DNA from: Luscinia megarhynchos
Taxonomy: Eukaryota > Chordata > Aves > Passeriformes > Turdidae
Assembly: GCA_034336665.1 (NCBI GenBank)
Contig: CM067592.1
Location: 40,785,735 to 40,849,734, forward strand
Length of the DNA stretch: 64,000 nt
Direction: 5' to 3'
Position numbers and translations under genes: made by a program. The notes beneath the pieces were generated by a model that saw only the letters and a list, made by a program, of their open reading frames with translations, was not told the DNA's origin and did not search any database. Shown here piece after piece: positions 37,701 to 49,983 of this stretch (the stretch's first letter is position 1; the number at the start of each line of letters is the position of its first letter).

Positions 37701-38593
37701 GTGGAAGTCAGTGCACAGTCAAACCACATTTTACCAGCTGAAAGAGGAAGAAAGGAGAATTTAACTCCCTTTCTAGATCTTCATCCCATTTCCTCAGATA
37801 TGCAAGAGATACAGAGAAAGGGATAATATGGTCTTTGACCCACAATTCAGAATAATTGCCCTGTTAGTTACAGTTGCAACTAGGCTCTGCTCTTCACTCT
37901 GTGGAGTAGAGCTGACTAAAAAGTGTGTCTTCAAACATTTGTTGACTAGCCCAGTCTTTGTGGACAACTCATGCACATTCCACTGCAAACGCTTTTGATA
38001 ATGCTGCTATAAAGGCCTGTGAATATCAGTGTAGGAGGGCAAAATATTTTGAGCTGCTCAGCTTCGCTTTATAAATATTTTTGGAAGCCACCAGTGTGAA
38101 ATGCTCCATTCACATTCAGCACTGAAAAAAATAATGGCTTCTTCTAAAACAAAGACACATCTGTCAGTGCAGTAGAGTATATGAATTTACATAATCTGCA
38201 GCACAGAAAAAGTACTTTTTCAAACAAATTAAGTCAAAGCAGGCAGAGAAAGAACAGCATGAAGCTCTCTATGCAATGTCAACAATAATTAACAGAGTAC
38301 TTTATAGTCTGCCAGTGCTTCCTGTGAATAAGGTACTCTCAGACATTTGGTATGAACAGGCTGCCCTCCTGTTTCTCTGCTGCAACCCAAAGCTGCAAGT
38401 CTTCGCCCTTACTGGCTAGCCTATCATTAACTTTTAAATGTTGCATGCCACCCAACATTTCCCCTTAGAAGGACAAAGGACAGAGGGCATAAAGATTCTG
38501 TTGCAACTGCTGCAGGGATTCATGGGGTTTACTTTGCCATGTCATACTGGGAAATTCAGGGAATTGCTTCTTTCTCAGATGCATCAAAAGAAA
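34703..38593. other. non-coding stretch
   Basis: No gene is recognised. A T/G-rich tract lies at about 36210-36246. Open frames are below about 105 codons and match nothing I know. Confidence 0.45.
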
Positions 38594-38668
38594 TTAAACA
38601 AATAAATAAATAAACCAACAAAAAAAAAAACAAAAAAAAAACCCAAAACAAACAAACAAACCCAAACA
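38594..38668. repeat. A/C-rich low-complexity tract with AAAT repeats
   Basis: A short (AAAT)n run (AATAAATAAATAAA) passes into A runs broken by C and CCC, then (CAAA)n. It belongs to the same tract type as 12116-12212. Confidence 0.8.
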
Positions 38669-41310
38669 CATTGCACCATACACAGAACTTGTTAATCTCT
38701 TTATTCCTCAGTTTCCCTCTTGGTACCTTGGGGTGAGGCAGCTTTCTTGTTTCCCTCATATATGCATAGAACATTTGGAAGTTTTCTTCAATTCCTACTG
38801 ATTCTCCAGGGGCACAGATTGCAGACATTTTGAATCATGAAGTCTCTTCTCTTAGGCTGCCCGTGCACAAAATGCAGAATTGATGTGAGCCTGCTTTTGT
38901 GCACAGAATAGTATTGTATTGCTTCTATACCTCTGATTTAATCACACTGCCTTTGCACGTACTTACAGATTAAATTTCCAGTATTGCTACAGAATGGGAC
39001 ACTCCTGACATCTTTCTGTCTTTACAAATGGTAAAACTGAAGCCTTGCCTAAAGCAAAGGGATTTCTACAAGTTTTTTCCTTATAGACTAATTTTGGGTG
39101 ATTTCTTCCACGTGTAAGAGTGCTCAGAAGGTTGTCAGGGAGACAACTGTTGACACAGCTTTACCTCGGTATTTGAAGGGCTTGGGCAGCTGAGTGCTTT
39201 TCAGCAGATTGTGCATTCGTGCAGATGCAAGCACACTGTCAGACTACAGACCTGACTTTTTCATTTGCTGGTCTGAGCAAGCACTACCTCCAACCTACAG
39301 CTGTAAGAGGGGGCCAGCATACCTCAGCCAGTGTTATTTGAACTGGTTTAAGCAACAGAAAAACCTGGTGACCAAAGTCAAGTGCAGTCAGTGGGAGACA
39401 CAGGACTTATATGGAAGGTTGGGCTGCACTGTGTACATTGCTGTTAGTAACTCAGCTGGTTGTTTAAACTCATCCAGACAAATATAAAATACTGTAATAA
39501 TGCTTCTCTGATGCCAGCATCCTTTGTAAAGTACAGCCCTGAGCCCTCTGTGTCATTGCCTCTAGTTCCTCTGTGGATCTCAGTGCTTTCTTCCTTTCCT
39601 TCCTGCAAGCTGTGACCAAAATTAAATCAAAACCAGCCATCACGTTCTCTGAATTGGTGTAAAGGTTGAAAACAAGTATAATAAACTTTGCACTGGCTGT
39701 GGCTAATTAGCACACAGGCAATCATTTATGATTAAGCCATAAAAATGTTTGTTATTAGCACAAGAGCTGAATGCTAGAGTACACAGCAAAGGTCCAGGGC
39801 ACAGAGAAGTTAAGTGACTTGCTCGGTTTGATGCAGCAATTCAGTGACAGAGGTAGAAATAGGCCACTCAGTTTTCTCTCTCAAAACAGGTCTAATCTCT
39901 AGATCATACTTTGATCTCCCTTTAGCAGCAGAAAATAAAACCCCTCTGTTCACGGTGTAAGTCTTTACAGAAATTACTTTCAAGTTACAGACTCACCATT
40001 ATCACATCACTGCAAGATCAAACAAAGAGAAGGGCAGTAGGGGAGGAAAAGAAGGGTTACTTTGTGTCATTTATTTCTACAGTCTGCTCAACAAAGCCAA
40101 GGAGGAAAAACAATTTTTTTTTTAGACAGATGTCTTTTACAGCACATCAAACACTTCTCATGGGTGTATGTCAGAGACATTTTACTACAAAGGCTTTGTC
40201 CCTTTGCATTCACAGCAGCCCGGATGTTTATCAGGATTTTCCATTCCCTAAATTTAAGATCACATTGGGATCTGTGTTAGGATGGCAGCAGAAGGACATC
40301 AACAAAGCCAAAGTATAAAATTTTTAGTAAAAAGCAAGCACTAACACAACTTGTTCCTGCAGTAGGGCTGTGGTGTGGGAGTTCCTGTCAACTCTAAAGG
40401 AATGTCTGAAGAAGAAAACAGACTATTTTCAATGCACTGGCTTGGAGAAAGTCAGTATGAGAGAGCAATTGTCTTTCCTAATGGATTTACTTCTAGTAAA
40501 TGTTTAAGTCCTCCATGCAAAGCGTATGGCCGCAATATAACAAACACAACATCCCCTTATTTACTCAATAACATCTTGTGTTCTCAGTGTGCCTGGAGCA
40601 ATCCTGCAGCAATCCTCCAATTTGTTTATTCATAAGGGCAGTTTGTAATTCTTCAAGTTATCTAGCACAACAAAGAGCATTATACACAGAGACAAACTAA
40701 ATTTTACATTGCTACATACTCTTTCTCTCTTAGGCCAACTCAACAGCATCTTGTATTTCCTCTCTCCTCACCCCATGGTCTGGTGTGCATAATCTCAGTC
40801 CACAAATTACTACAGGATTCTTTGCAAAACTCATGCATCCTTCCTTGGTGAGGTGTTCTTCTTTCTAGGAACAAACCAAGTCACAGAGTGTTGCTCTAAG
40901 GCAGTACTCCCAGCCTCTCTGCCAGTAGAACAGCACAGTAGAGGATGGCACGTGCTCTCCCAGCAAGCTGATCTGCTCCACTCCCTGGGAATGGTCATGC
41001 TTGAAGGTTTTGGAATCACCAAGACACATCAGCAACAGTAGAAGCACTTGTCCCCAAACCCAATACTTCACTCTTTTCACCTGGGATGACACTGAGTTTC
41101 CACAAGACATTCTGTTCCCTGGCACCTCCACAGATTTAAATGCCCCACTTGAGAGGAAGTTTCATTGTAAGCCAGAAGTGCAGCATCGTCCAACACTTAC
41201 TGGAGAAGAGCATAGGCAGAAATAACAGAGATGTCTGAGGTCACTTCTTTTTCTTCCATTTGGAATATTAAAAAGTCTCATAATTCTTCTCTATGCCAAT
41301 TCTCTTGCAG
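38669..41310. other. non-coding stretch
   Basis: No gene is recognised apart from the MIR-like remnant at 39795-39915. Short open frames near 40062-40320 and 40831-41131 overlap on both strands or in different frames and have no known content. Confidence 0.4.
39795..39915 (+). repeat. MIR-like SINE remnant
   Basis: The run GGCACAGAGAAGTTAAGTGA followed by CTTGCTC, then GCAGCAATTCAGTGACAGAGG, TAGAAATAGG and CAGGTCTAATCTCTAGA follows the MIR core and 3' part in order (gcacagagaggttaagtaac, ttgcccaaggtcacacagc, agtggcagag, aacccaggtct). It is one of the clearer ancient-SINE matches in the window. L2-tail relationship is an alternative. Confidence 0.6.
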
Positions 41311-41356
41311 GGAAAAGTAACTGTTTTCCTGTATTTAGTTATCCTTTCTCAAGAAG
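41311..41356 (+). other. possible 46-nt exon (weak)
   Basis: A good acceptor (CCAATTCTCTTGCAG) and a good donor (AAGAAG|GTAAGG) flank 46 bases on +. The frame starting at the first base is open and reads a hydrophobic peptide, GKVTVFLYLVILSQE, like part of a signal peptide or membrane segment. It has no start codon of its own and no partner exon was seen. AT-rich DNA often gives hydrophobic translations by chance. Confidence 0.17.
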
Positions 41357-44300
41357 GTAAGGCATCAGGTAATCCTATACTGTCTGCCTATCACCACTGC
41401 TAGAGTGTAGTCTCACACAGCACTTGGGCATTGCCCTTGTGTTCACCAGCAAGGAATGAAGAGATCCATCCATCAGGCTCCAGCAAACGTGTATCTGCAG
41501 AGAAGGGAACTCAAGGCTATTACTGGTAGCAGTAACTCCTTCCCCAGTGAGTCTGAACGGCCTCTCTCTCCAGGTTAAACCAAATGGCTCTGGCTGTCTC
41601 TCGGAGATGTGAGTGAATGGATGTGCCGCCCCAAAACTCCCACCCCTCAGATCATATACTACTTGTGTGAAAACAGTGGGTAAGCTTCTGGCAGCTCTTC
41701 CTGCTTAAAATGGGTTGGGGAAAAGCAGCATGTAATTTTCTGGCAGCAACACTGGAACAGTAAAACTAATGAGTCCCCACAACTATTCCCACCTGTTCTA
41801 AGAGCAATATATACATTGGATATATACCCACCCATGATTCTATCTGTGATGTTAACTCAAACTATAAAAAAAACCCCAAAACAACCCAACCCAGGCCCCA
41901 GACTTTCCCATATAGGAAAAAGAGTGTAAAGGAGCAGGTGGAAATTTCACCTGTTCTGACATCTCACTTAAGTTGAGTCTAAACTCCTTCCATAGAAGGG
42001 AATAAAAGCAGGACAGATGCATCACCAGAAGCATCAACCAAAGAGTGATGCTGACCAGAGATACTGTAATACATGAATATGGAGCAAGATGAGGGTGAGT
42101 CAGCAGAAGATGTTTGTCTTCTATGCAGAATCCAAAAATTTGTCTGTCTGTTAACAGGAAATTACACTAATACTGAATCACAGTTCTGTACACATCATCA
42201 TCCTGTACAGATGTTTTCCATGGCGAGGAAGTTGTTAGGTAGGTTTTAAAATTTTATGCCATAATTTTAGTTCAAAATGTATCCTACAGCATCCAGTTTT
42301 TCTTGTGCAAGAAAGTATCTGCAGTATTTATGATTTCTATTCTTTCCAGTGAAAGCTGACCAATACACATCAAGAATAGGTGCAACAACCCTTCCATATT
42401 CTACCTGGAAAAGACAAATAGTTTGCAATTATTCTTTAACAAAACACACAGAAGAGAAGACGAAAGAACTGAAAAGGATCAGTGGAATATTCATAAAATG
42501 GAGATTTATCTCATGACAAATGCACTAGGATTGCCTGGGATTTTTCTGAGATATTTTTAATTTTTTCCACATGACTTTTTGTTAGTGGACATATCCTTAC
42601 AAGGAATATACTAATTTAAAGGTGCTTCCATTATGATTAGAATAGGCAAGCTTTCTGTGCTCCAGAAACTTTTAAAAAATTATTGGGGAATAACTGTTTA
42701 AAAAGTCCCAAAGATTCTAGAGGCTGTCAGGGACTTAATTCAACTAATCTGAAGCAAAACATGTTTAAAATTTATTTCTTTCAATAGCTATTAAATATTG
42801 ACAGAGCAGTAAAGAGATATCCTGATAACAGAAAAATCATCCCTTTTGCAAACAGTAACAGTAATGAGGCATTATTGCATAAGAGGGAAAAAGAAGAAAA
42901 ACATTTCATCCTGGATACTCTTTCCCCTCAGATAATACGGCCTTTGGGCCTTTGGCAAATTGTGATTTTATCCAGGTCTTTAAATAGTGAAGTTTCAAAA
43001 CAAAAGATTGTGTAAAAAAGATTTGAAGAAGATACATTTATAATTAATGATGGAGCTTGGAAAAAGTCCAACAATGAAAGAAATTCTTCTTTTCTAACCT
43101 GGAGAACAAGCTTTCTCTAAACACACAGAGTAAAATTTCCCCACTAAAAGGCAAAGTGATTAAGTAAAACAGGGTACACATACCATACTTGAAAAATGTT
43201 TCAGACTTTCAGGTATTCTCAACCAAGAAGCAAGCTATCTCCCACAGATAGATTCAGGATGTAACATCAGTGGAAGTTTGTGGAGACAACATTGGTGCCA
43301 CATCAATACAGCTCCAAATGATCCTGCTTCCCTTCATGGCTGCTTCTGGGTGGAAACTGTTCTAATAAGTCAGCATTGCATAGAGTGAAGCAGCTGGATT
43401 GCAGTTCTTCTTTTAGTGTTAAGTGCTTCGTTCTCCTGGTGTGTGCTGTTTTTATACATTCACTGCTACTTCTCTGATTGAGGCTTTAGCCTAAATACAG
43501 GGGGGAAGGGGAAGAGGTGGTTTGGTCCTTGCAAAAGCCCAACCAAAGCTGTTTCAGTTCCAGGTTCCATTTTTTCTGAACCCTGAAAGCCTGGATGGCT
43601 TCGATAAGTGCTTCTAATTCTAGCATACCCCTATTTAAAACAAGAGGGAGGATGTGTTTTTAAAGAGCTAAAACTAGTATGGCCTGGAATTAAGTCTAAG
43701 AAGACATTTAGGGAGGATTCAGATAAACAATTCCATTCCTCTCCCCACCCCTTATATCTCTCATTAATTTTTATCCTATCCCTTCTTTGCTTTCTATCTC
43801 TCAGATATTGTTTGCTTCCCCTCAATTTCCAATGGAGCTTGAAATTAGATTTCCTTTACCTCCTTGCTAGTGAACAAAGCTCTGAACGGCACATCCTGGT
43901 GAAAGTTAACTTCCAGACTGAGTCACTGTACCTGAACTGGCTGAAACCACACAAAAGAAATTACTGTGTTGTCCTGTGTCCATCTCACACCATTAACCAT
44001 CATTATTTGATTGTTAGAAGGATAACTCAGAGTTTAGCTGGACAGAAATAGAACCACCACTAATGGTTTTAGTCTCCATTTATGACAGAAGAAATTGGGC
44101 CACTGTTACTCAAGATAGAAACAGCACTCATTGTCACAATTTATAACTTCATCAGGAGTTAACTTGGGAGCTGCAAGCTGGCAGCAATAATTCATATATT
44201 GCTGCAAACTGTATTTTCATAATTTCTGTTGATACTGGCAAAGTGCTTGTTTTGGCTTTCTGCATGTTGCAGTCATTAGTAAAATATAACATAGCCACTC

Positions 44301-45997
44301 AGATATATTTAGGGGAAGGTCATTTTTATACAAATTATTATGTACTGGGAAGTTAAATAAACAACCAAGCTAAAGATATCAACAATCCCACTCCTTGATC
44401 CATTCCAAAGTGAATTTTAAACACTAGTTGGAGGAAAAGTCAAGAAGTGATTATGTCAGTTGGAAGAGAGAGGACATTGCACTTCCTTTTATTTGAGGAC
44501 TCACCTGGAATGCTATTCTTTGAAAATGGCTAAATACAGCCATAAAGCTAGAGGTGTTCAAAGACAAGCTAGAACACACTTGGTCACTATGCCATTAGCA
44601 AGATTACTCACCCTGTTCATTATAATGAAAATTCCTATTGAGACCACTGAGCAGAAAGTACAGTATTCTGATTATTTATTAACAGCTCTTCGGAATGTGT
44701 TTCCAAGGCACAAAAGGACACTGACCTTGAAAATAGTATCTGGGTGGAAGTAAATGTCCAGGGTTTTCATTTTGCAAGTTTGTAACCATAAAAGTTACAA
44801 AACAAGTCAATTTTGAGAAGCACTCATCTTTTACGCTCATTAGATTGCAATCCAGCGATGACTGAACATGATATTTAAACAGTAGTGTTTTTGCCAATGA
44901 GTTGCATGATCAACACGAACTGCTAATGTTTTCTATTCTAAACCTTCTCAAAATGTCAAGTGTTCTTGTCAGCTGAGTGGAAGTGGCATGAAAGTAACTT
45001 TTGAAGTTGTTGTTGATGAGATACCCTTGGGAAACTCAGTATATATACTGAAAATATTCACAATATTCTCTAATCTCCCCTGCTGCAAAAGAATTAGGCT
45101 CCCAACTCACATTTCCATTGAAGGTAATGTAGCACACTATAGGCCTTAAAAGAGACACTAAGCATTCTTAAATAACACAGGTCTTATGCCCTGAATTTTC
45201 TCAATTGGCAAGAAAATGAAAACCTAAATTAAAGAAATTCCTTTTGAAAACCTAGACCTGATAACTAACTCTGTTACAACCCTCATAATTGCAGCACTGT
45301 TAAATTTTGTGCAGTTTTTTATACACAGCAGAGCACCAGGACAGCAGAAAAATTCACAGTTATCTGAGTCACACTGGCTGTAGCTGTTTCACAGATTTCT
45401 TCAGTCCCAGTTTTTTCTGTGGCTTGAAACATCAGAGAAAGGTAAAGAAACTGGTGCATCACCAAAGGCCCTTGCCAAGGACGTGGAAGACCTGGGCTCA
45501 CTCCCTGCTACTCATGGTTATCATGTGTGAATCTGCACAAGCCATACAGAACTATTTCCAATAACAAACTGAGGCAGAACTTTGATGTGCTGTCCAGAGG
45601 TCTCACAGCCTCAGCTGGGTGCCTCCAGAGCTCTCCTGGCTCTTGCAGAGCACAGTTTCTCCTTCTTGATTCCATCCTATTGCAGCAGGAAGAACCACAG
45701 GCTTCTAGGGTTTTGGCTTAAACCAGTACTGATGACATTTGTTACACCACTTACAGCAAAAACATGAATTAATTTGCATCTAAAGTTCCAATTAAGTCAA
45801 GATCATCACACCAATACTGTATTTCCAGTGCAATGGATTTTAGATGTTGCAGATCAGGTGTTTCTTGGAGTCCCTTTTTGACTACCAAACCTTACCTCAT
45901 GGTATTTCCCAAAAATTTAGTTAGACAGATGGAAATTTATGGACTACTGGCATGGGGACTTGTGATCAGTGTTTGGTACTTTATTCACACATCAGAT
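41357..45997. other. non-coding stretch
   Basis: No gene is recognised. A short A/C-rich tract lies at 41865-41895. The 147-codon + frame at 43608-44051 is Leu/Ser/Tyr-rich, as expected from AT-rich DNA, and shows no domain. Confidence 0.45.
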
Positions 45998-46120
45998 AGT
46001 CACAGAATAGGTCAGATTGGAAGGGACAACAGTGGGTCATTTGGTCCAACCTCCCCATTCTAAATGGGCCACCCTAGAGCACATGGCACTGGACTGTGCC
46101 CAGAAGGTTCTTGAATGTAT
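45998..46120 (-). mobile_element. CR1 LINE 3' end fragment
   Basis: On + this reads CACAGAATAGGTCAGATTGG, AAGGGACAAC, then GGTCCAACCTCCCC, GGGCCACCCTAGAGC and TTCTTGAATGTA. These are the reverse complement of the last part of CR1, in the usual order. The 3' end of the element therefore lies at the left. About 120 bases remain, with no ORF part. The boundary on the right is approximate. Confidence 0.85.
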
Positions 46121-47284
46121 GAGATCTTTTCCTCAGAAGATGCTGAAATGCCCTGAAGTCTTTGTTCACTTATTGGAAGGCAGATAGGTATTTTATGCTG
46201 CTCTTTCATGAACAAGTGTCTGATTGCAGTAACAAATAGTATTTTGGACAGGGAAACTCAGTTTTCAGTTTTAGCACACCACAGCAACTACAGTGGTGCA
46301 AAGCATAAGCATTTATAGAGATGAGCTTTTGTAAATGGCACTTCATGGGTAAAATAAAAATAAGCATAAAAATCTAAAAGCAGAGTAGAATTTGGTAAGT
46401 ATTTTTATTATCTGATTTTGTATCTGCATTTTTTCACTTGACCTACAGCAAGCATTAGTTAGGATATCAGTACCATTAAATAAACATTTCAGAATTTGAG
46501 TGCTTTCAAATTGCTAACTGCTCATTTGTGATCATTTAGTAACACTCAGTGATGATGTCTCTATAACAAGTAATTCATGTCTAAACTGGCTTTTCACTGC
46601 TGAAATGTAAAAGTTCAAGCATGCTGGTAGAACAAGTTGGCCTCCTAAGAACATTTCAGGGTCATTTCACATGTTTGATCGCATCTGGTCTTGTAACTAT
46701 GTTATGACACCCCTGGATCTAAAAGCCTGTTTTCACCCAGGTAATATACAGTACTGCAGCCTCATTTGCATTGCATTCACAAACTTAGCAAGTGGGTTGA
46801 AAAATGAGCAGGGATACTCAGCAGAGAGGTTAACCCACATCCAGAGTATCCAGAATGTGGGTTACGTGCAGGTAGAAGAGGTGGAAGAGTACAGCTGCCA
46901 CATCCAGGTCAATGAGATGCATCTGGGTTTCCAGCCCGCCCTTGCCTCAGCTGGCTGCCTCTGTAAACCAGGCAACTGGGCCAGTGGGCGATGCTGCTTA
47001 GCAGCTCACCCTGCAAGGAGGTCACTTTCACTGTCAGCCCCGACAGTTGTACAGCCCAGCGTTTTGCAATATCAACCCACTGTCATGGAGTATGAACTTA
47101 ATCTTTAGAACATCACACAAGGATCATAAATTCCTCAACAAAGTACAGAGCCATAAATCCAGCAAAAAACATTCTACCTGTATGGAGTTTTAACAGAAAC
47201 ATCAGAAGCCAGGGTACTGATTAGAAGCAAGAGGCTGCTGGTTTTTGTATAAAGTAATAGTAACTTAAATTCTTGTAATTGTCA
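46121..47284. other. non-coding stretch
   Basis: No gene is recognised. The 145-codon + frame at 46671-47108 spans a slightly GC-richer patch and has no recognisable domain, signal peptide or splice context, so it is not called. Confidence 0.4.
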
Positions 47285-47405
47285 GGTGATTTATTTAATC
47301 CTCACACACATTCACAATGAAGGAAGGCAAAACAATTCTGTCTGTGCTACATGGGGATGACAAGGCAGCAAGAATACAGAATCTGCCCAAGGCCAGCATG
47401 AGGAG
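47285..47405 (+). repeat. MIR-like SINE remnant (tentative)
   Basis: GATTTATTTAATCCTCACAC, then ATGGGGATGACAAGGCAGCA and AATCTGCCCAAGGCCAGCATG follow MIR in order (ttaatcctcacaac, ggaaactgaggca, cttgcccaaggtcacacag). The match is broken by insertions, and old L2 or chance are alternatives. Confidence 0.4.
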
Positions 47406-48035
47406 TCTGGAATGCCTGGCTGGCAGCCCCATTCTCAAAATACATCGTTCCTTTCTAGAGACAGCAGCTGTTTGTTCTCTGACAATTATAGAGCATCTAA
47501 GATTATTTCCATTGAAGTTAATAATCTGTGCAGTCCAGTGAGAACAAAATTGGGTCATAGATGTTTAAACTGGCCCAATTTCACTGAAGACTCCTGGTAA
47601 ACTCATGGTTACACAGAACCCTATAATTATCAGCTTCAGTTTGGGAAGCTGAGTGGCACATGTGGAAGGCTGGGGCAGTAACACAAAAGATGTGTACTGA
47701 GCTTTGTTCTGCCACAAACATGGCCAGTCTTTTGGTCAAGGCAATTCCTGTAGACTGAAATGAAGGTGAGGTTGCATTCACTCTGTGTCTCTTCTACACC
47801 ATTGCTAGAGGTGTGTACCTTTTGCAAGGAAAATCCAAGCATTTCCCCAGCAGGCTGATGCAGGCACCAGAGATGTGAATGCACAATGCCTTGGGCAAAA
47901 AGGCTTCCTCTAGGATATATGAGTATCCATCTGCATTTCACTTGTGTGAAGGGCTTCTCCATCCCACGACACAAGGGGCACTGTGAGCTTCTAGGGAAAG
48001 TGGCTCATAAGGGTGTATAGACAGGAGAGCAGTCC

Positions 48036-48170
48036 TGGCAAAGCAGGATCCAGATTTGAAGCCCCAGATAGGATGTCCTTTTTATGCTCCAGTCCCCTCA
48101 AAAGACCTTGGGCAAAACATAAGCATTTAATCTTTTTTCCACAACAAAGCTGAGGACATTAATTTTTATT
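48036..48170 (-). repeat. MIR-like SINE remnant (tentative)
   Basis: On + it reads AGACCTTGGGCAAAACATAA, GCATTTAATC, TTTTTTCCACAACAAAGCTGAGGAC and then TTAATTTTTA. It resembles the reverse complement of MIR around gaccttgggcaagttacttaac and the following ctcagtttcc region. The left arm is weaker. Confidence 0.4.
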
Positions 48171-48406
48171 TTTTTAAATGTTCTGTTCACCAAAATTTGA
48201 TAATTTTAAAGCAGAAGAATTGCATTGAACCTGGTGGGCAAAACCTTGTGACTGCAAGAAACACCTTAGAGCATCTGACTTCCATCGAGTTACCACCCAA
48301 GCAGGGCACAGAAACCAGAAGCCATGAGCCACTGACATTTGTATATCAGGAACAGTAGCATTTAAACGAACATAGTAATTTCCATTGAGGAAATTTGTCC
48401 TTATTG

Positions 48407-48494
48407 CTTTTTTTTTTTTTTATTTTTTTGGGTTTTTTGTTTTGTTTTGTTTTGTTTTTCGTTTTTTGTTGGGTATTTTTTGTTTGTTTGTTTA
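48407..48494. repeat. T/G-rich low-complexity tract
   Basis: A T15 run passes into T runs broken by GGG, then (TTTTG)n and (TTTG)n. About 88 bases, the complement of the A/C-rich tract type. Short Phe- or Lys-rich open frames over it are artefacts. Confidence 0.85.
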
Positions 48495-49924
48495 GCAGAG
48501 TGGTAGGCAGAGTGAAAATGGATGTCAACCTAACTGCTTATTACAAACTTTCTCCTGCTTTTTATACCAGATTTGGCCCTTACTATATGTCCAGAGGGCA
48601 TACTGAGACACTATAGGCATTTCACTGGGGCAATCCTGAGCTGGTGCATAGCATTTTGGACATCCTTAGTCACTGAAGAAATGCAGGTACCATGAAAGCA
48701 TAATTAAGCCCACCTAAGAATCCCAAAGTGTGTCAAACAGCTAACACTGAGTCTTGTGTAATAACCTACAATTAGCATGTAATGCCCAAGGCATTTGCAC
48801 ATTGACAACATGGTTTAATCCAGTAATAAAGTAGGCTAAAATGATTATTATAGCTAATAGTATTTTTAACAGAAGTGAAACTACAGAAAAGAAGCTACAG
48901 AAACATATTGATTTCAGCTGTGCCTTCCTGACAAATCTGTATAGATTTTGTTATTTATGGTCCATTTTTTCATACAGGACCCAAGGCAAATGTAGAAATC
49001 CCTGGCTGTATGAAATGGATGGTTGTGCATCAAAATTAGGGATTTGCATGTTTAACTGCCCGTATTTGTATCCTTCCATCCAGTTTGCATATGCAAAGAC
49101 GAAGATTGTTATATTTATCAGTGCATAAATGAAAGGAGAAGAGATAAATGACCTGGTTTGCAGAGGTGCTGAGCACATGCAGTTTCCATTTATTTCAACT
49201 GGAGTGTGAAAAACAGGCCCTAAGTGACTGGCTCAAGCTCACACAATGCATGATTGTCAGTGCCAGGAAGAAAACCCAGAAATCCTTCCAGTCTAATCCT
49301 CCCAGTCTAAATCCTCATCAGTCTAAACTCTACACACAGTCTCTTCTAGAAATAAAATTTTTTTAAAAATTGTCTAAAAAAATCTGTCCAATAGCCTGGC
49401 CACATTCTTATTCCTATCCTAATTTGTTAAGAGAATATTAAAAAAAACAATGGGACATGAAAAACTCCTGCATAATCTTTAATGACTAGCAAATAATGCC
49501 AAGTAGGGCAAGTAAATATGTGTGAAGCATTGCTCACACACCCATCAACTTGCATGTGTGTCACAGATGGTTTTAGTGAAGAGCCAAAAAGAGAAGGAGA
49601 GAAAGGAAAAGGAAAACAAGTCCAGATAAAGAGTAAGCTAGAAAAAGAGACAAAGACATTCTCTGTCATTTAAAAAAAAACAACTTAAAAATGCTACAAA
49701 AACTAATGATAAAAAATAAAGCACCATTTCCTTTCCTTGATAACGTGTAGGCTAATCTCTACATAAATAGAAATAACAGCCCTTTGAAATGGCAATGATT
49801 TGCTTGGAAAACATTCATTAAAAACGTCCTGCAATTATTGACTCTATCATTATTTCTTGGCAGCAGCTGAGTCTCACTGCATCTTGTGTTGTTTCTCCAA
49901 TGAAAAGCAGAGCATTGTTTGGGA
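48495..49924. other. non-coding stretch with MIR-like piece and short tandem repeat
   Basis: No gene is recognised. At 49200-49270 the words CCCTAAGTGACTGGCTCAAG, CTCACACAATG and AAAACCCAGAAATCC resemble the MIR 3' half (aagtaacttgcccaaggtcacacagc, aacccaggt). At 49277-49329 a unit close to CCAGTCTAATCCT occurs about three times. Confidence 0.4.
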
Positions 49925-49983
49925 AAAAAACCTACAAAAACAGAAACAAAAAAAAAAAAAAAAAACCAGACCAAAAAAATACC
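49925..49983. repeat. A-rich low-complexity tract
   Basis: About 59 bases are A-rich with an A19-type run and scattered C. It is preceded by ACAGAAACA-type words and followed by ACCAGACCAAAAAAATACCCC. Confidence 0.8.

Noticed and set aside
43608..44051. 147-codon open frame on +
   Set aside because: Leu/Ser/Tyr-rich composition expected from AT/TC-rich DNA. The apparent hydrophobic segment comes from a CT-rich stretch at 43740-43800.
46671..47108. 145-codon open frame on +
   Set aside because: No domain, no start context of note and no splice structure. Length is not unusual for a 64-kb window searched in six frames.
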